Positions 36,558 through 47,538 are shown, numbered from the stretch's first letter. The stretch: 64,000 nt of DNA from Clostridium paridis (GCF_016765615.1 NZ_JAESWA010000024.1:118609-182608); one strand, 5' to 3'. The notes: a model not told the origin generated them from the sequence alone. A program made the numbers and translations.

Positions 36558-39500
36558 TTATAAAATTGATTTTTTAAATGTATCAAACTCATCAAGTAGT
36601 TTTTTAGCATTCTTTACAACTTCATTTAGGTCTCCTCTCCTTGCGCAAAGTTCAATTCTAAATGCTACACTCTTTATTATGTCAAGTCCCATAGTATTTG
36701 ATAGTCTTTTAATTTCATTAGCTAAACACTCTACCTGAGATATATTTTCTAAATCTAATGAATTCACTAATTCTCCTATTCTATCTTCTAAGATTTCTAC
36801 CTCCTTTGATGTTAATACGTTCTCTTCCTTATTTTCATAATTTAAGAACTCAACCTCTCCATTTTCATTTAATTTGAGAGTTAAATTTGAGTAATTTTCA
36901 AGGTTCTTATATGGGGCTGTAACTCTATCTATAGCAGAAAATAATTCATCAATTATTATAGGCTTTGGAACATAATCATCCATTCCATTTGCTAAGAACT
37001 TTTCCCTATCTCCTTGAAGAGCATAAGCCGTTATTGCAATTATTGGAACATGTTTATCCTTTCCATGTTTCATTCTAATTCTCTTTGTAGCTTCTATACC
37101 ATCCATCTCTGGCATATGAATATCCATTAAGATTACATCGTATGAATGTGCTTCAACTTTATTAATTGCTTCGATACCATTTTGGGCTATCTCAACATCA
37201 TGTCCTTTCTTCTTGAGAATTCTTGATATAACCATCTGATTAACCTTATCATCTTCAACCAAGAGAATTTTTTTTGGATCAATTGTTCTAACTATCTTTG
37301 TTATCTCTCGTTTGCTTATATTATCTCTATTTCCTAGTGAAAATCTTAATATAAAACTAAATATACTTCCCTGTTCTTTAACACTCTTAACACTAATTTC
37401 TCCACCCATTATTTCAACAAGTCTTTTAGATATAGCAAGTCCCAGTCCTGCTCCACTATACCTTTTAGTAAATGAGTTATCAACTTGCCTGAAGCTATCA
37501 AATATATATCTTTGTTCTTCCTTACTTATTCCTATTCCTGTATCTTGTACCGAAAACTTAAGATCTATATGCTTTCCTGATGTTTTCATATTTGATACCT
37601 TAACCCAAACTTCACCCTTACTAGTGAACTTTATAGCATTACTTATTAAATTATTCAGAACTTGCTTTAATCTATTCGGATCACCTTTTAAGTAGTTTGG
37701 AATATCTGATGAAAATCCATAACTCAATTCAATTTGCTTATTATCTGCATAAGGAGAATGTGATCTTATTATCTCCTCTAGTAATTTTTTAACATTAAAA
37801 TCCATCTCATAAATTGATAACTTTCCTGCTTCCATCTTAGAAAAATCTAACACATCATTTATTATGTTTAATAGTGAGTTAGCACAAGATTTTGCAGTAA
37901 CTAAGTTATCTACCTGCTCATAATCAAGCTCAGTTTGCAGTGTTAAATCTATCATTCCTACGATTCCATTTATAGGTGTTCTTATTTCATGACTCATATT
38001 TGCAAGAAACTCACTTTTATACTTGTTTGCAGTTTCAGCTTCATCCTTTGCTTTTTTCAATGCTCCTAGTGATATCTTTCTTTCAGTGATATCTTCAATA
38101 ATCGAAGCAAAGTATCCTTCCTCAGGCGAGTGAAGTGAAATTGAAAACCATTTTTTATATTTCTCTGAATAAAACTCCTTAATAATACTACTACTTGAAC
38201 TCTTATTTTCTTTGAAACAATGTTCTATGTGCTTAATAATAACCTTAGATAGTGCCGGGAAAACTTCAGTTATCTTTTTTCCTATAACCTCTTCATATCT
38301 AATAGAGAAATTTTTTTCAAAGGCTGTATTAACTTCAATATATTCAAGGTCAATAGGCTCTTTATCATCATTATAAATAATTTTTTGAAATGAGAAGGCA
38401 TCCTTCATATTCATAAATAGTGCTTTATATTTAGCTTGACTCTCTCTAATTAAATCTTCAGATTTCTTTCGTTCAGAAACATCTCTTATTACGCTTAATA
38501 TAATGCGTTTTCCATCTATAACTGCACCCTTTGAGCTTATTTCAACCGGAAACTTACTTCCATCCTTTCTTATGTGAACACCGTCAAAATATTTACCAAT
38601 TTTCTTACTTTGATTTATAGCTATTCCACTGGTATTTTGTTTCTCGCTAATATCAAATATAGTCATAGATACTAATTCTTCTTTTGTATATCCATAAGTT
38701 TGTACTGCAGCCTCATTAGCATCTACTATCCTACCACCTTTTTCAATAAATAATATAATATCTCTTGCCTTTTCTGATAGCATCTTATATCTTACATAAC
38801 CGTCTTCTGCTATTTTATTGTTAGTTATATCAAAGGCTATTCCTAAATATCCATCAAACTTATCATTTATATCATAAAAAGGTTTATTAAGAGATTTTAT
38901 CCACCGATATTCACCATCTTTATTTAAAGCTCTGAATTCAAATTCATAAAACTCCCTGTTTTTAACAGCTCTCTTATTAATTTTATAATAGAAATCTCTA
39001 TCCTCTGGATGCATAATGTTAATCCAATTCTTCCCAAGGGCTTCTGTTGCACTTATCCCAGTAAACTCTTCCCATCTTTTTGCCATATATATCATTTCTT
39101 CATTAGTATTAGTTTTCCAAATTGTAGTTGGGAAATTTTCAAATAGATTTACATAGAAGTCTCTAGATTTCGTAATTTCGATTTCATTATTTTTTATTCT
39201 TGTAATATCCATTAAAAATATAACTACATGCTTTTTATCATCTTCTGTCATTGGAGTTATGGTGAATTTTATCCACAAATCAACTTCCTTATTATTTACC
39301 TGGGAAGTCTTCTTCACCTCAATATTTTTAGTAGACACTCCTTCATTCATAGCCAAATAAAAAGCTTTTCTTATATTACAATTTTCACATTTCCCTATAC
39401 AACTACACAAGCCTCCATTTCTTTTTAATCCACATGAAAAAATATCCCTAAAGCTTTTTCCTATACATTCAATATTATTTAATCCTAATAAATCCATTGC

Positions 39501-40013
39501 TTCATCATTAATATTCTTCACACTAATGTCTTCATTAAAAATAACTACTCCAAAAGGAGCTTTATCAAAAATATTTTTCAAATTACTCCACTGCTTTTTC
39601 ACCTCTAACTCCAAGCTTTTTATTCTTGTAATATCTCTAAAAACAGTTATAATTCCTATAGCTTCATCTCGTTCATTTTTTAGCGGTGAAATATTAGCAG
39701 AAATATATTTTTTCTTATTGCTTCTAGTTATAATAAATGTATTGTCTCTGAGTCCTGAGGGTTTATTATCAGAGATTACATTTGCAAAAATATCTTCAAT
39801 ATGTCCATTATTGCTCAATCCAATACTTGTAAATATATTCTGAATTTTTTCCTCTCCTAATTCTTGAAACTTCAATTCAAGTATGTCTTCAGCTGACTTA
39901 TTCATAAATGAAATCTTGCCACAATTATCAGTTGCAATAATTCCATCACCAATTGACTTTAAAGTATTTAATAGAAATGACTTTTCAAAGTTCCTCTCTT
40001 TATTCTCACTCAC
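36558..40013 (-). CDS. Hybrid sensor histidine kinase with five PAS domains, receiver and degenerate HPt
   Basis: 1151 residues without an evident membrane segment, so cytoplasmic. PAS-like domains at about 12-130, 142-272, 285-400, 405-517 and 522-646 are followed by HisKA (phospho-His675 in NMSHEIRTP), an HATPase domain (N-box [13 protein letters not shown]-type [12 protein letters not shown] near 853-863), and a receiver at 914-1035 with Asp964 ([11 protein letters not shown]). The C-terminal helical domain (about 1068-1151) resembles HPt, but Asn1099 stands where the phospho-His is expected. The second PAS carries five Cys (194, 203, 205, 209, 212). It lies between cheB and two receivers in the chemosensory operon. 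Confidence 0.93.
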   Translation of the reverse strand: MSENKERNFEKSFLLNTLKSIGDGIIATDNCGKISFMNKSAEDILELKFQELGEEKIQNIFTSIGLSNNGHIEDIFANVISDNKPSGLRDNTFIITRSNKKKYISANISPLKNERDEAIGIITVFRDITRIKSLELEVKKQWSNLKNIFDKAPFGVVIFNEDISVKNINDEAMDLLGLNNIECIGKSFRDIFSCGLKRNGGLCSCIGKCENCNIRKAFYLAMNEGVSTKNIEVKKTSQVNNKEVDLWIKFTITPMTEDDKKHVVIFLMDITRIKNNEIEITKSRDFYVNLFENFPTTIWKTNTNEEMIYMAKRWEEFTGISATEALGKNWINIMHPEDRDFYYKINKRAVKNREFYEFEFRALNKDGEYRWIKSLNKPFYDINDKFDGYLGIAFDITNNKIAEDGYVRYKMLSEKARDIILFIEKGGRIVDANEAAVQTYGYTKEELVSMTIFDISEKQNTSGIAINQSKKIGKYFDGVHIRKDGSKFPVEISSKGAVIDGKRIILSVIRDVSERKKSEDLIRESQAKYKALFMNMKDAFSFQKIIYNDDKEPIDLEYIEVNTAFEKNFSIRYEEVIGKKITEVFPALSKVIIKHIEHCFKENKSSSSSIIKEFYSEKYKKWFSISLHSPEEGYFASIIEDITERKISLGALKKAKDEAETANKYKSEFLANMSHEIRTPINGIVGMIDLTLQTELDYEQVDNLVTAKSCANSLLNIINDVLDFSKMEAGKLSIYEMDFNVKKLLEEIIRSHSPYADNKQIELSYGFSSDIPNYLKGDPNRLKQVLNNLISNAIKFTSKGEVWVKVSNMKTSGKHIDLKFSVQDTGIGISKEEQRYIFDSFRQVDNSFTKRYSGAGLGLAISKRLVEIMGGEISVKSVKEQGSIFSFILRFSLGNRDNISKREITKIVRTIDPKKILLVEDDKVNQMVISRILKKKGHDVEIAQNGIEAINKVEAHSYDVILMDIHMPEMDGIEATKRIRMKHGKDKHVPIIAITAYALQGDREKFLANGMDDYVPKPIIIDELFSAIDRVTAPYKNLENYSNLTLKLNENGEVEFLNYENKEENVLTSKEVEILEDRIGELVNSLDLENISQVECLANEIKRLSNTMGLDIIKSVAFRIELCARRGDLNEVVKNAKKLLDEFDTFKKSIL

Positions 40014-40061
40014 CTTATCACCACCCAGCTTATAGTTCTTATCAGTAAAATAATATACTAT

Positions 40062-41084
40062 CTACAAAGTAAACTGCATTACAATTTCAGGGATATTTTC
40101 TAGTTTAGCCTGTTTTTCTACAGCTCCTACATTAAAAGCTGCCTTTGGCATACCATATACCACGGAAGTTTTCTCATCTTGTCCTATTGTCCTTGCACCT
40201 TTACGTTTCATACTAAGCAATCCCTTAGCTCCATCATATCCCATACCAGTTAATATTATTCCTATGGCAGTATCCCCAGCCTCTTTTGCAACTGATTCAA
40301 AGAGTATATCAACTGCTGGGCGTACTCCATTAACTTTTTCATCATCAAAACACTTTACTTGAAATCTATCACCGACATTTTTTATTTTCATATGCTTGTT
40401 TCCTGGTGCAATAAGTACCTTACCCTTCTCGACATAATCTCCAGTCTTTGCTTCCTTTACTTCGAGATCTATTTGACTATTAAGTCTCTCTGCAAACATT
40501 TTTGAAAATACAGGAGGAATATGTTGCACAATAACTATACCTGGCATATTTTTAGGGAATTTCTTTAACACACTATATATTGCTTCTATTCCTCCTGTTG
40601 ATGCTCCTATTGCTATAATTTTATATTTAGAGTTTCCATCACTTGATGTAATTGTTTCACTATGATTTTCTTTAACATCCATAATCTTAGATTCAGATGC
40701 AGCCTTAACCTTATAAACTAGTTCATTTATAAATTCCTCAACACTACCTACACTTTGAATATCTGGTTTAGTCACAAAATCCACAGCTCCTGCCTTCATA
40801 GCATCTAATACGGCTTCACTTATGGAACTCACCACTACAACTGGTATTTTATATTGTGGAAGCAGTCTCTTAATAAATTCTATTCCATTCATCTTTGGCA
40901 TCTCTATATCACAGGTCATAACATCAGGTTTATATTTTATTATTTTGTCTCGAGCTTCAAAAGGATCTTTGGCCGTAGCAACTACTTCAATAAATTTATC
41001 AGTATTTAGCCCTCTTGAAATCACTTCTCTAAACACCATACTATCATCTACTATTAATACTCTAATTTTTCTGTTAATCCCCAT
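40062..41084 (-). CDS. cheB: Chemotaxis response regulator protein-glutamate methylesterase
   Basis: 340 residues: receiver domain (DDSMVFRE, phospho-Asp in MTCDIEMPKMNG) joined to a methylesterase with the catalytic Ser in GASTGGIEA, His in VQHIPPVFSKMF and Asp in GMGYDGAKG. It removes methyl groups from, or deamidates, the MCP when phosphorylated by CheA. No cheR methyltransferase lies in this operon, so the methylation cycle would need a CheR from elsewhere. It lies between the MCP and the hybrid kinase. Confidence 0.95.
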   Translation of the reverse strand: MGINRKIRVLIVDDSMVFREVISRGLNTDKFIEVVATAKDPFEARDKIIKYKPDVMTCDIEMPKMNGIEFIKRLLPQYKIPVVVVSSISEAVLDAMKAGAVDFVTKPDIQSVGSVEEFINELVYKVKAASESKIMDVKENHSETITSSDGNSKYKIIAIGASTGGIEAIYSVLKKFPKNMPGIVIVQHIPPVFSKMFAERLNSQIDLEVKEAKTGDYVEKGKVLIAPGNKHMKIKNVGDRFQVKCFDDEKVNGVRPAVDILFESVAKEAGDTAIGIILTGMGYDGAKGLLSMKRKGARTIGQDEKTSVVYGMPKAAFNVGAVEKQAKLENIPEIVMQFTL

Positions 41085-41124
41085 ATCATATGCCCCTTCC
41101 TATAGATGACTGGTATTAATTATA

Positions 41125-42807
41125 TTAGTATCTCCCATACTCATCATCACTTAATGATATTTTTGTATTAGAATTATTGTGGTCTCTGTTATTTTTCATA
41201 TTTTCTAGCATCTTTATAATTTCTGGGCTTAAAGTTTCATTATTGTTATATCCACCATAATTATGTTTTAAGTTAAACCTTCCTACCATTTCTTTTAGCA
41301 TTTCAGCTTGACTTGATAATTCTTCACTTGCTGCTGCACTTTCTTCTGAAGTTGCAGAGTTGCTTTGAACCACTTGTGATACTTGTGTTATTCCCTCTGT
41401 AATCTGCTCAATTCCTAATGCTTGTTCATTTGATGATACTGAAATATCACCTACTAATTCAGCAACCTCTTCAATATTTATAACCATCTCATTAAGTGCC
41501 TTTGCAGTTTCATTTGCTATTTTAGTTCCATCTTCTACTTTTTTAATAGAACCTTCTATCATCATAGTAGTTTCTTTTGCAGCATTAGCTGATCTCGCTG
41601 CAAGATTTCTCACTTCTTCCGCAACAACTGCAAAACCTTTTCCATGTTGTCCAGCTCTTGCTGCTTCTACTGCAGCATTAAGTGCAAGTATGTTGGTTTG
41701 GAAAGCTATCTCTTCTATAACTTTTATTATCTTAGAGATATTTGATGATGCATCATTAATTTCATTCATAGAATTTAGCATTTCATTCATTTGGCTATTG
41801 CCTTTTAAGGCATTATTCTTAGCAACTTCTGCTAACTCATTTGCTTTTGCCGCATTATCAGCATTATTTCTTGTTTGAGAAGATATTTCTTCAATTGATG
41901 CAGTAAGCTCTTCTATTGAACTAGCTTGTTCTGTTGCACCTTCTGATAGTTCCATGCTTGAATCAGCTATTTGCTTAGCTCCACCAGCTACTTGATCCGA
42001 TGATGCATTAATATTTATTAGAACATCATTCATGTTAAATGCCATTTTTTTAAATGCTTGTCCTAGAATCCCTACCTCATCTTTAGTATCTATATTTATG
42101 TCTACATCCATATCTCCAGCAGCCATCTTATTAGCGGCTTCAACTAATTTGTAGATTGGTTTTCCTATTATTTTTGCAATTAGAAGTCCTAAACCTATGG
42201 CAAGTACTATCGCCACTACAATAATTCCTAGCATGAACATTGATTGACTTTTATAACTTTTAGTATTAGTATCATTAATATCCTTAGCAAGATTTTTGTT
42301 TAACTCTATCATATCTTGAATATCTTTATCTACTTTTTCTCTTGCCTTAGTTGCTTCTGGCAATCCAGCTATTGCTTCATCAATTTTATTGTTTTGTACT
42401 TGACTTACCCCTTGAGAACGAAGTGATCTATAGACTTGTAGATCCTCCTTTAGTGTATTAAATAATGCTTTATCTTCGTCTGTTGTTATTGTCTTTTCAT
42501 ATTGGCTTAACAAGCTATTTGTTGAGGTTGTCGCATTATTTATATCATCAATTCTCTGTTGAAGCTTACTTTCACTCTTCTCATATAGCATTAAAAGATA
42601 CGTTGATCTTACTAACAAAAGATTTTTTTGAATTTCTGATATATTTTGAGATGGTAGGAAGTTACTTTCAAATATATTCTTTGCAGCCAAATTTTGATTT
42701 TTCATATCTATAATTCCTATAGTACCTACTACCCCAGTAAGAATTGCAACTAAAACAAAACTGATAATAAGTTTGCCTTTAATTTTTAAATCCCCTAAAA
42801 ATTTCAT
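41125..42807 (-). CDS. Methyl-accepting chemotaxis protein (4HB sensor)
   Basis: 560 residues: membrane helix 1 (about 13-34), an extracytoplasmic four-helix-bundle sensor to about 190, helix 2 (about 192-214), HAMP (about 215-268), then a coiled-coil signalling domain with the hairpin tip [21 protein letters not shown]. Glutamine/glutamate-rich helices on both sides are the presumed methylation sites. The ligand is not evident. It is encoded between CheW and CheB and is probably the receptor for this array. Confidence 0.94.
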   Translation of the reverse strand: MKFLGDLKIKGKLIISFVLVAILTGVVGTIGIIDMKNQNLAAKNIFESNFLPSQNISEIQKNLLLVRSTYLLMLYEKSESKLQQRIDDINNATTSTNSLLSQYEKTITTDEDKALFNTLKEDLQVYRSLRSQGVSQVQNNKIDEAIAGLPEATKAREKVDKDIQDMIELNKNLAKDINDTNTKSYKSQSMFMLGIIVVAIVLAIGLGLLIAKIIGKPIYKLVEAANKMAAGDMDVDINIDTKDEVGILGQAFKKMAFNMNDVLININASSDQVAGGAKQIADSSMELSEGATEQASSIEELTASIEEISSQTRNNADNAAKANELAEVAKNNALKGNSQMNEMLNSMNEINDASSNISKIIKVIEEIAFQTNILALNAAVEAARAGQHGKGFAVVAEEVRNLAARSANAAKETTMMIEGSIKKVEDGTKIANETAKALNEMVINIEEVAELVGDISVSSNEQALGIEQITEGITQVSQVVQSNSATSEESAAASEELSSQAEMLKEMVGRFNLKHNYGGYNNNETLSPEIIKMLENMKNNRDHNNSNTKISLSDDEYGRY

Positions 42808-42819
42808 TTATTTCTCCCC

Positions 42820-43308
42820 CTATACATTGTTTAATTCGTTAATTTCTTCAACGTTTAATAGTTTTTCAATATCTAATAATAGTTTTACATCATCATCTAC
42901 TTTTCCGATTCCACATATGTATCTACTTTCATTATTAACCCTAATATCTGGCGGTGGTACTATGTCTTCTTGTTTTATTGAAATTACTTCTGAAACTCCA
43001 TCAACGATAAGCCCTAAAGATAAATTATTTATATCTACTACAATTACGCAAGTTCTATCGTTATACTCTACAAAATTCTTTTTAAATCTTAGTCTTACAT
43101 CCATTACAGGAATTATTCTTCCTCTAAGATTTATTATTCCTTTTATAAAGTCTGGTAATTGAGGTACTTCTGTTATCTCTTGAATTCCTATAATTTCTAT
43201 AACATATTTTATTTCTATTCCGTAGGTTTCTTTTTCTAATTTAAATGTTAGGAACTTTCCTTTTTGTGTATCTTCTTCAATTAGTATCTCTTTTTCATTC
43301 TCTGACAT
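42820..43308 (-). CDS. cheW: Chemotaxis coupling protein CheW
   Basis: 162 residues, a single CheW/SH3-like domain (FKLEKETYGIEI, then IRGRIIPVMD-type strand LRGRIIPVMDVR, and IVDGVSEV). It links the MCP to CheA. The ATG at 43308 follows GGGAGG, while a longer frame begins inside the CheA end region and lacks a site. Position directly after cheA in the operon is usual. Confidence 0.94.
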   Translation of the reverse strand: MSENEKEILIEEDTQKGKFLTFKLEKETYGIEIKYVIEIIGIQEITEVPQLPDFIKGIINLRGRIIPVMDVRLRFKKNFVEYNDRTCVIVVDINNLSLGLIVDGVSEVISIKQEDIVPPPDIRVNNESRYICGIGKVDDDVKLLLDIEKLLNVEEINELNNV

Positions 43309-43330
43309 CAGTTTTTCCTCCCTCCATTTA

Positions 43331-45361
43331 TTAATCAATTAATGCAGATATATCTAAAATGAGACTAATACTTCCATCCCCTAATAATGTACATCCTGAT
43401 ATACCTTTTATATTATTGATTTTTGTTATGTAACTTGGTAATGCTTTTACAACTACTTGTTGTTCCCCTATTAATTCATCCGCAAGCAAACACACTGGAT
43501 GGATTTCATCTTCTATCATAACTAATATTCCTTCATGAATTAATTTTGTTGCTGATTTGACATTATATATTTCATGAAGTCTTAAGATTGAATAACATTT
43601 CCCTCTAATCATTATCATTTCATTTCCTTCAGTATCCCTAAAAATCTCATCTTCCTTAGGTCTAAAAGATTCTTGAATTGATGTTGTTGGAACTGTATAT
43701 ATTGATTTTCCAACTCTAATATTTATCCCATCGATAATTGCCAGTGTTAAAGGTATTTTTAGTACCATAGTAGTTCCTATTCCCGGCTTACTGTCTACCT
43801 GTATAGATCCACCTATTTTTTCAATACTTTTTATGACTACATCCATACCTACTCCCCTACCTGAGAATTCAGTTACAGCTTCTTTGGTAGAAAAACCTGG
43901 CAAGAATATCAAGTTGTATATCTCTTTATCTGTCATTTCTTCTGGTGCCTTATTTAATATTCCATTCTCTGCTGCTTTCTTTAATATTTTCTCCTTATTT
44001 AACCCTTTGCCATCGTCTTTTATAATAATTAATACTTCACTTCCAGCATTTTTAGCTTCTAAAGTTACTGTTCCAATTAGACTTTTACTTCTGCTTGCCC
44101 TTTCCTCAGTATCCTCAATACCATGATCTATAGAATTTCTTATAATATGCATAAGTGGATCACCTATGTGTTCTATAATATTCTTATCCACTTCTGTATC
44201 TTCACCGATTAACTTTAATGTTACTTCTTTCTTTAACTTCTTACTCATATCTCGAACTATTCTATTCATCTTAAAGAATGTTGGAGCTATTGGAACCATT
44301 CTTATAGACATCACCATATCCTGTAACTCTGAAGTGATTTTTTTAAGCTGTCTAGCTGCTTTATTAAAGTTGTCTAAAGTCAATCCTTTCAAATCCGGAT
44401 TTTCTGTAACCATTGCTTCAGCTATTACTATTTCTCCAACTAGATCCATTAAGTTGTCCAACTTTTCAACATTAACACTTATTAAGCTTTTTCCCTGACT
44501 ACCTTTATTAGAATTAGCTAACTTATCTTGTGGCGTCTCATTTCCTATTGTTTCTTTTTGATCCTTATTATCATCACTATCTTTTGATTCTTCTTTTACT
44601 TCTAACTGTTTAATATCAAGCTTGTCTATAAACGCAACTTCCATAAATAGATGTTCGATATCTTTATAACTCTTATCAGTTTTAAACTCAATTCTAAAAC
44701 CATTTTCTTTAATTAGCTCAACACTATCGTCATTATCTGTAATATCTTCTGGAATATATTTTAATTCTTCAGTAATCTCCTTAAGATTATGGACAATAGC
44801 AAAAGCCCTAATATTTTCCATCTCACAACCTTCTTGAAAATGTACAATTACTTGAAATGTATTATTTTTAGTTGTCTTGATGGATTTACTAGGACCTACA
44901 TAATACTGCTTTACTTCTTCCTTCTTTTTTTCCACTGTCTCAATTACGTTATTTTCAATTTTTAATTTTTCTAAATATTTTTTTATCTTTTCCTTTAAAA
45001 CCTTTTCATCTCCGTTTGGAGAATCTCCATTTTTGATTTTTTCTATTTCTATTTTTATAAAATCTAATCCTTCTAAAACAACATCACATAAGGATGAGTC
45101 ATCAATATTTTTAGGATTTTTTTCTCTTATAAAATAGAATAAATCTTCTATTGAATGAGCTATAGTTGAAATATTATTAAATAGCATCATTGCAGATGAG
45201 CCCTTTATTGTATGCATTATTCTAAATATTTCATTTATAGTTTCTGAAGTATAGCCTCCAGTAGCTTCAACATCAATAATAGATTGTTCAAGCTTCTCTA
45301 GCTGTTCAGAAGTCTCATGTATAAATAATTCAAGCATTTGATCATTTGAATTAAAGGACAT
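43331..45361 (-). CDS. cheA: Chemotaxis histidine kinase CheA
   Basis: 676 residues with all five regions. P1 HPt has His50 in IMHTIKGSSAMM. A P2-like docking domain lies at about 168-255. The P3 dimer helix starts VEKLDNLMDLVGEIVIA. The P4 kinase has HIIRNSIDHGIED, IKDDGKGLN and GRGVGMDVV. P5 is a CheW-like domain (YTVPTTSIQESF). It autophosphorylates in response to the MCP and feeds CheB and the CheY-like proteins. It is second in the operon, 17 bases after the TetR gene, with AGGAGG before the ATG. Confidence 0.96.
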   Translation of the reverse strand: MSFNSNDQMLELFIHETSEQLEKLEQSIIDVEATGGYTSETINEIFRIMHTIKGSSAMMLFNNISTIAHSIEDLFYFIREKNPKNIDDSSLCDVVLEGLDFIKIEIEKIKNGDSPNGDEKVLKEKIKKYLEKLKIENNVIETVEKKKEEVKQYYVGPSKSIKTTKNNTFQVIVHFQEGCEMENIRAFAIVHNLKEITEELKYIPEDITDNDDSVELIKENGFRIEFKTDKSYKDIEHLFMEVAFIDKLDIKQLEVKEESKDSDDNKDQKETIGNETPQDKLANSNKGSQGKSLISVNVEKLDNLMDLVGEIVIAEAMVTENPDLKGLTLDNFNKAARQLKKITSELQDMVMSIRMVPIAPTFFKMNRIVRDMSKKLKKEVTLKLIGEDTEVDKNIIEHIGDPLMHIIRNSIDHGIEDTEERASRSKSLIGTVTLEAKNAGSEVLIIIKDDGKGLNKEKILKKAAENGILNKAPEEMTDKEIYNLIFLPGFSTKEAVTEFSGRGVGMDVVIKSIEKIGGSIQVDSKPGIGTTMVLKIPLTLAIIDGINIRVGKSIYTVPTTSIQESFRPKEDEIFRDTEGNEMIMIRGKCYSILRLHEIYNVKSATKLIHEGILVMIEDEIHPVCLLADELIGEQQVVVKALPSYITKINNIKGISGCTLLGDGSISLILDISALID

Positions 45362-45378
45362 CTGTTTTTCCTCCTAAA

Positions 45379-45972
45379 CTATTTCTCTATAATAAAAGCA
45401 TTTATTAGTGTATTTACCATGTTTACAGTTCTTTCCTTTAGTGAAAAGTCAAAGCCTTCAATTCTCCACTTTAAACAAGTTTCCCTACTTCCTCCTAAGA
45501 TTAAATCCGTTAAAATCTGAGCATCAACTTCTACTTTTATTAATCCTTCTTCTTGAGCTTTTTCAATTGTATCTTTTAAAAAGGTTGTCCTAATTTCAAT
45601 AATATTTTTTATTTTATCTGACAATACCTCCTCATACATTAAGTTATCATATACATGCAAAATCGCAGTAATTGCTGGGTAACTCTCGTAATATTGATAG
45701 TAAGTTTCAATGTAATATTTTATTGTATCTATTGGATTCAATTTTCTGTTTACGCTTACTTGAATAATATCTTCATCAAATTGACTAAAATGATTTAACA
45801 CTGCAAGTAATATATCTGTTTTATTTTTAAAATGTCTAAAAAGTGTTCCTTCTGATACACCTTGTCTTTTAGCTATTTCCTTCGTTGATACATTCTGTAA
45901 TCCTAATTCATTTATAGCGTCTATGGTTGATATAATTATTCCTTCCTTAGTATTTAATAAAGATTTTTTCAT
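45379..45972 (-). CDS. TetR/AcrR-family regulator heading the chemosensory operon
   Basis: 197 residues. The N-terminal HTH runs NVSTKEIAKRQGVSEGTLFRHFKNKTDIL; the C-terminal ligand-binding helices are unlike any named subfamily. It is the first gene of the operon that continues with cheA, cheW, mcp, cheB, a hybrid kinase and two receivers. A palindrome GGAGTGA-N4-TCACTCC lies between the promoter and its start, so it most likely represses its own operon until a ligand binds. This is an unusual place for a TetR repressor. Confidence 0.9.
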   Translation of the reverse strand: MKKSLLNTKEGIIISTIDAINELGLQNVSTKEIAKRQGVSEGTLFRHFKNKTDILLAVLNHFSQFDEDIIQVSVNRKLNPIDTIKYYIETYYQYYESYPAITAILHVYDNLMYEEVLSDKIKNIIEIRTTFLKDTIEKAQEEGLIKVEVDAQILTDLILGGSRETCLKWRIEGFDFSLKERTVNMVNTLINAFIIEK

Positions 45973-45986
45973 ATTTACCTCCGTGC

Positions 45987-46042
45987 GGAGTGAGTGTTCA
46001 CTCCTATGCTAAAATTATATAATTACCTACATTTTTTGTCAA
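45987..46042 (-). promoter_or_regulatory. Near-consensus promoter and TetR-type operator of the chemosensory operon
   Basis: TTGACA (46037-46042) and TATAAT (46014-46019), both perfect, with a 17-base spacer. The palindrome GGAGTGAGTGTTCACTCC (45987-46004) lies from about +3 to +20, where a bound repressor would block clearance. This is the strongest-looking promoter in the window; the operator call is inferred from position and symmetry. Confidence 0.82.
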
Positions 46043-46085
46043 ATGATTACATGGTTTTTCTCTTTGTTAATTTGTACTACAAAAA

Positions 46086-46114
46086 AACCTTCTACCCAAA
46101 ATAAGTAGAAGGTT
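46086..46114 (-). terminator. Terminator after the DUF445 gene
   Basis: Perfect 10-bp stem AACCTTCTAC/GTAGAAGGTT with a 9-base loop and TTTTTTTG on the minus strand. Confidence 0.88.
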
Positions 46115-46143
46115 CTATATTTACTATATTCTATTTATGTTTC

Positions 46144-47391
46144 TTAAACTACTAACTTTATTAAACCCAATGCTATTCCTATAATAAATCCACATATAGC
46201 TCCATTAACCCTAATCCATTGCAGGTCATTTCCAACCTTATCTTCTATAAGTTCAATTAAGGTTTCTGTCTCTAATTTTTCTATGTTCTCTTTAACTAAC
46301 TTACCTATCTTACTATGGTTTTTATCTGCAAAATTTACAATTTGCTCTTGAATATATGTTTCTATCTTATTTATCAATTCTATATTTTCTAAAAGATTAA
46401 CTAACATATTATCTATTAGCGGCAATAACTCTTCTTCAATATACTCTTCATCACTAATATAATTTAAAACTGAATTTATTATAGTTTCTATTTGTTCTTG
46501 CATAAATTCATTAAATTTAGTGCTAGCTGTTATATTTGCCTTTATATTATCTACTACTTTAATAAGTTCTTCATTATCTTTTCCATTTACAATGCTTTTT
46601 CTTACAGATTCAAGAATCATATGTCTACTTCTATTATCTGTATCTTCTAAGTCATTTAATATAAATACAATACAGTCTTGTATTATCTTTCCTACCTTTT
46701 CTTCCCCAAGTGCTCCAATCGCTGCACTAATTGTATATTTCATTAAAGGATTGATTTCTATTTTACCAATGGCTTCAATAGCAGAACTTCCAATTTCATT
46801 CTTTATGCTCTCTTTCTTAACTTCAATTTTTATTCTTTCAACTAATACATCTAAAGCCTTTTGTTCATAATTGTTTTCTAGGCATGCATTAGTAAGAAGT
46901 TCGATCAATTTTTTAGTATCTATTTCATTTATCTTTTCGCTAATCATTCTATTTAGATATACTGCTACTTTATCACTTGGAATTGAATCCGCTATATTTT
47001 TAGTTATATTTATAATTCCTGATTTTACATTATCAGAATACAAATTATTTCTTAATAAATTCAAAGTCTTTGAAACAATTTCTAGCCTGCTTACTTTATC
47101 TATTATACTCGACTTATTTAAAAGATCATTCTCTACTATCGAAACTAATGAATTAGTTATTCTATCACGATTTTGAGGTAATATAGCTGTGTGTGGAATA
47201 TGAATTCCTAAAGGATATCTAAATAATGCTGTTACTGCAAACCAGTCAGCAAGTCCCCCTACAAGACCAGCTTCAAAACCACTTTGAAGAAGTACAATGG
47301 CTGTACTATTTCCTGAAATCATTGTAACTATAAAACCTATTAACATAATTATTAACGATATTGATGCCATTTGATTTGTTTTTGTTTTCAT
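46144..47391 (-). CDS. DUF445 family membrane protein
   Basis: 415 residues: two N-terminal membrane helices (about 8-40) with the family stretch GFEAGLVGGLADWFAVTALFRYP, a long helical middle of about 330 residues, and a C-terminal membrane helix (GAICGFIIGIALGLIKL). DUF445 proteins, including YheB relatives, are membrane proteins of unknown function. Monocistronic. Copy 2 of the dispersed repeat lies in its 5' region, but here an ordinary AGAAGAGGT ribosome binding site is present before the ATG. Confidence 0.87.
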   Translation of the reverse strand: MKTKTNQMASISLIIMLIGFIVTMISGNSTAIVLLQSGFEAGLVGGLADWFAVTALFRYPLGIHIPHTAILPQNRDRITNSLVSIVENDLLNKSSIIDKVSRLEIVSKTLNLLRNNLYSDNVKSGIINITKNIADSIPSDKVAVYLNRMISEKINEIDTKKLIELLTNACLENNYEQKALDVLVERIKIEVKKESIKNEIGSSAIEAIGKIEINPLMKYTISAAIGALGEEKVGKIIQDCIVFILNDLEDTDNRSRHMILESVRKSIVNGKDNEELIKVVDNIKANITASTKFNEFMQEQIETIINSVLNYISDEEYIEEELLPLIDNMLVNLLENIELINKIETYIQEQIVNFADKNHSKIGKLVKENIEKLETETLIELIEDKVGNDLQWIRVNGAICGFIIGIALGLIKLVV

Positions 47392-47424
47392 AACCTAATA
47401 CCTCTTCTACTTTTGTAATTTTCT

Positions 47425-47538
47425 TTTAGTGAATACAGGGTTTTAAGTTCAACTATTAACTTATTCATGCCTGAAAATGTCCAGAAGCCGACATTTTCAA
47501 ACAAGTATAAGTTAAGTTTCCTATAAAAAATCCTATAT
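47425..47538 (-). repeat. Dispersed intergenic repeat, copy 2 (upstream of the DUF445 gene)
   Basis: Same element as 8916-9017 in the same orientation relative to the gene it precedes. The apex carries an extra hairpin AAAATGTC/GACATTTT (47474-47497) that copy 1 lacks. On the minus strand it can be read through as a peptide containing KLNLYLFENVGFWTFSGMNK, in a different frame from the copy 1 peptide, so the element is unlikely to be a conserved coding sequence. The rest of 47392-47735 is AT-rich spacer plus the MATE promoter. Confidence 0.8.
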
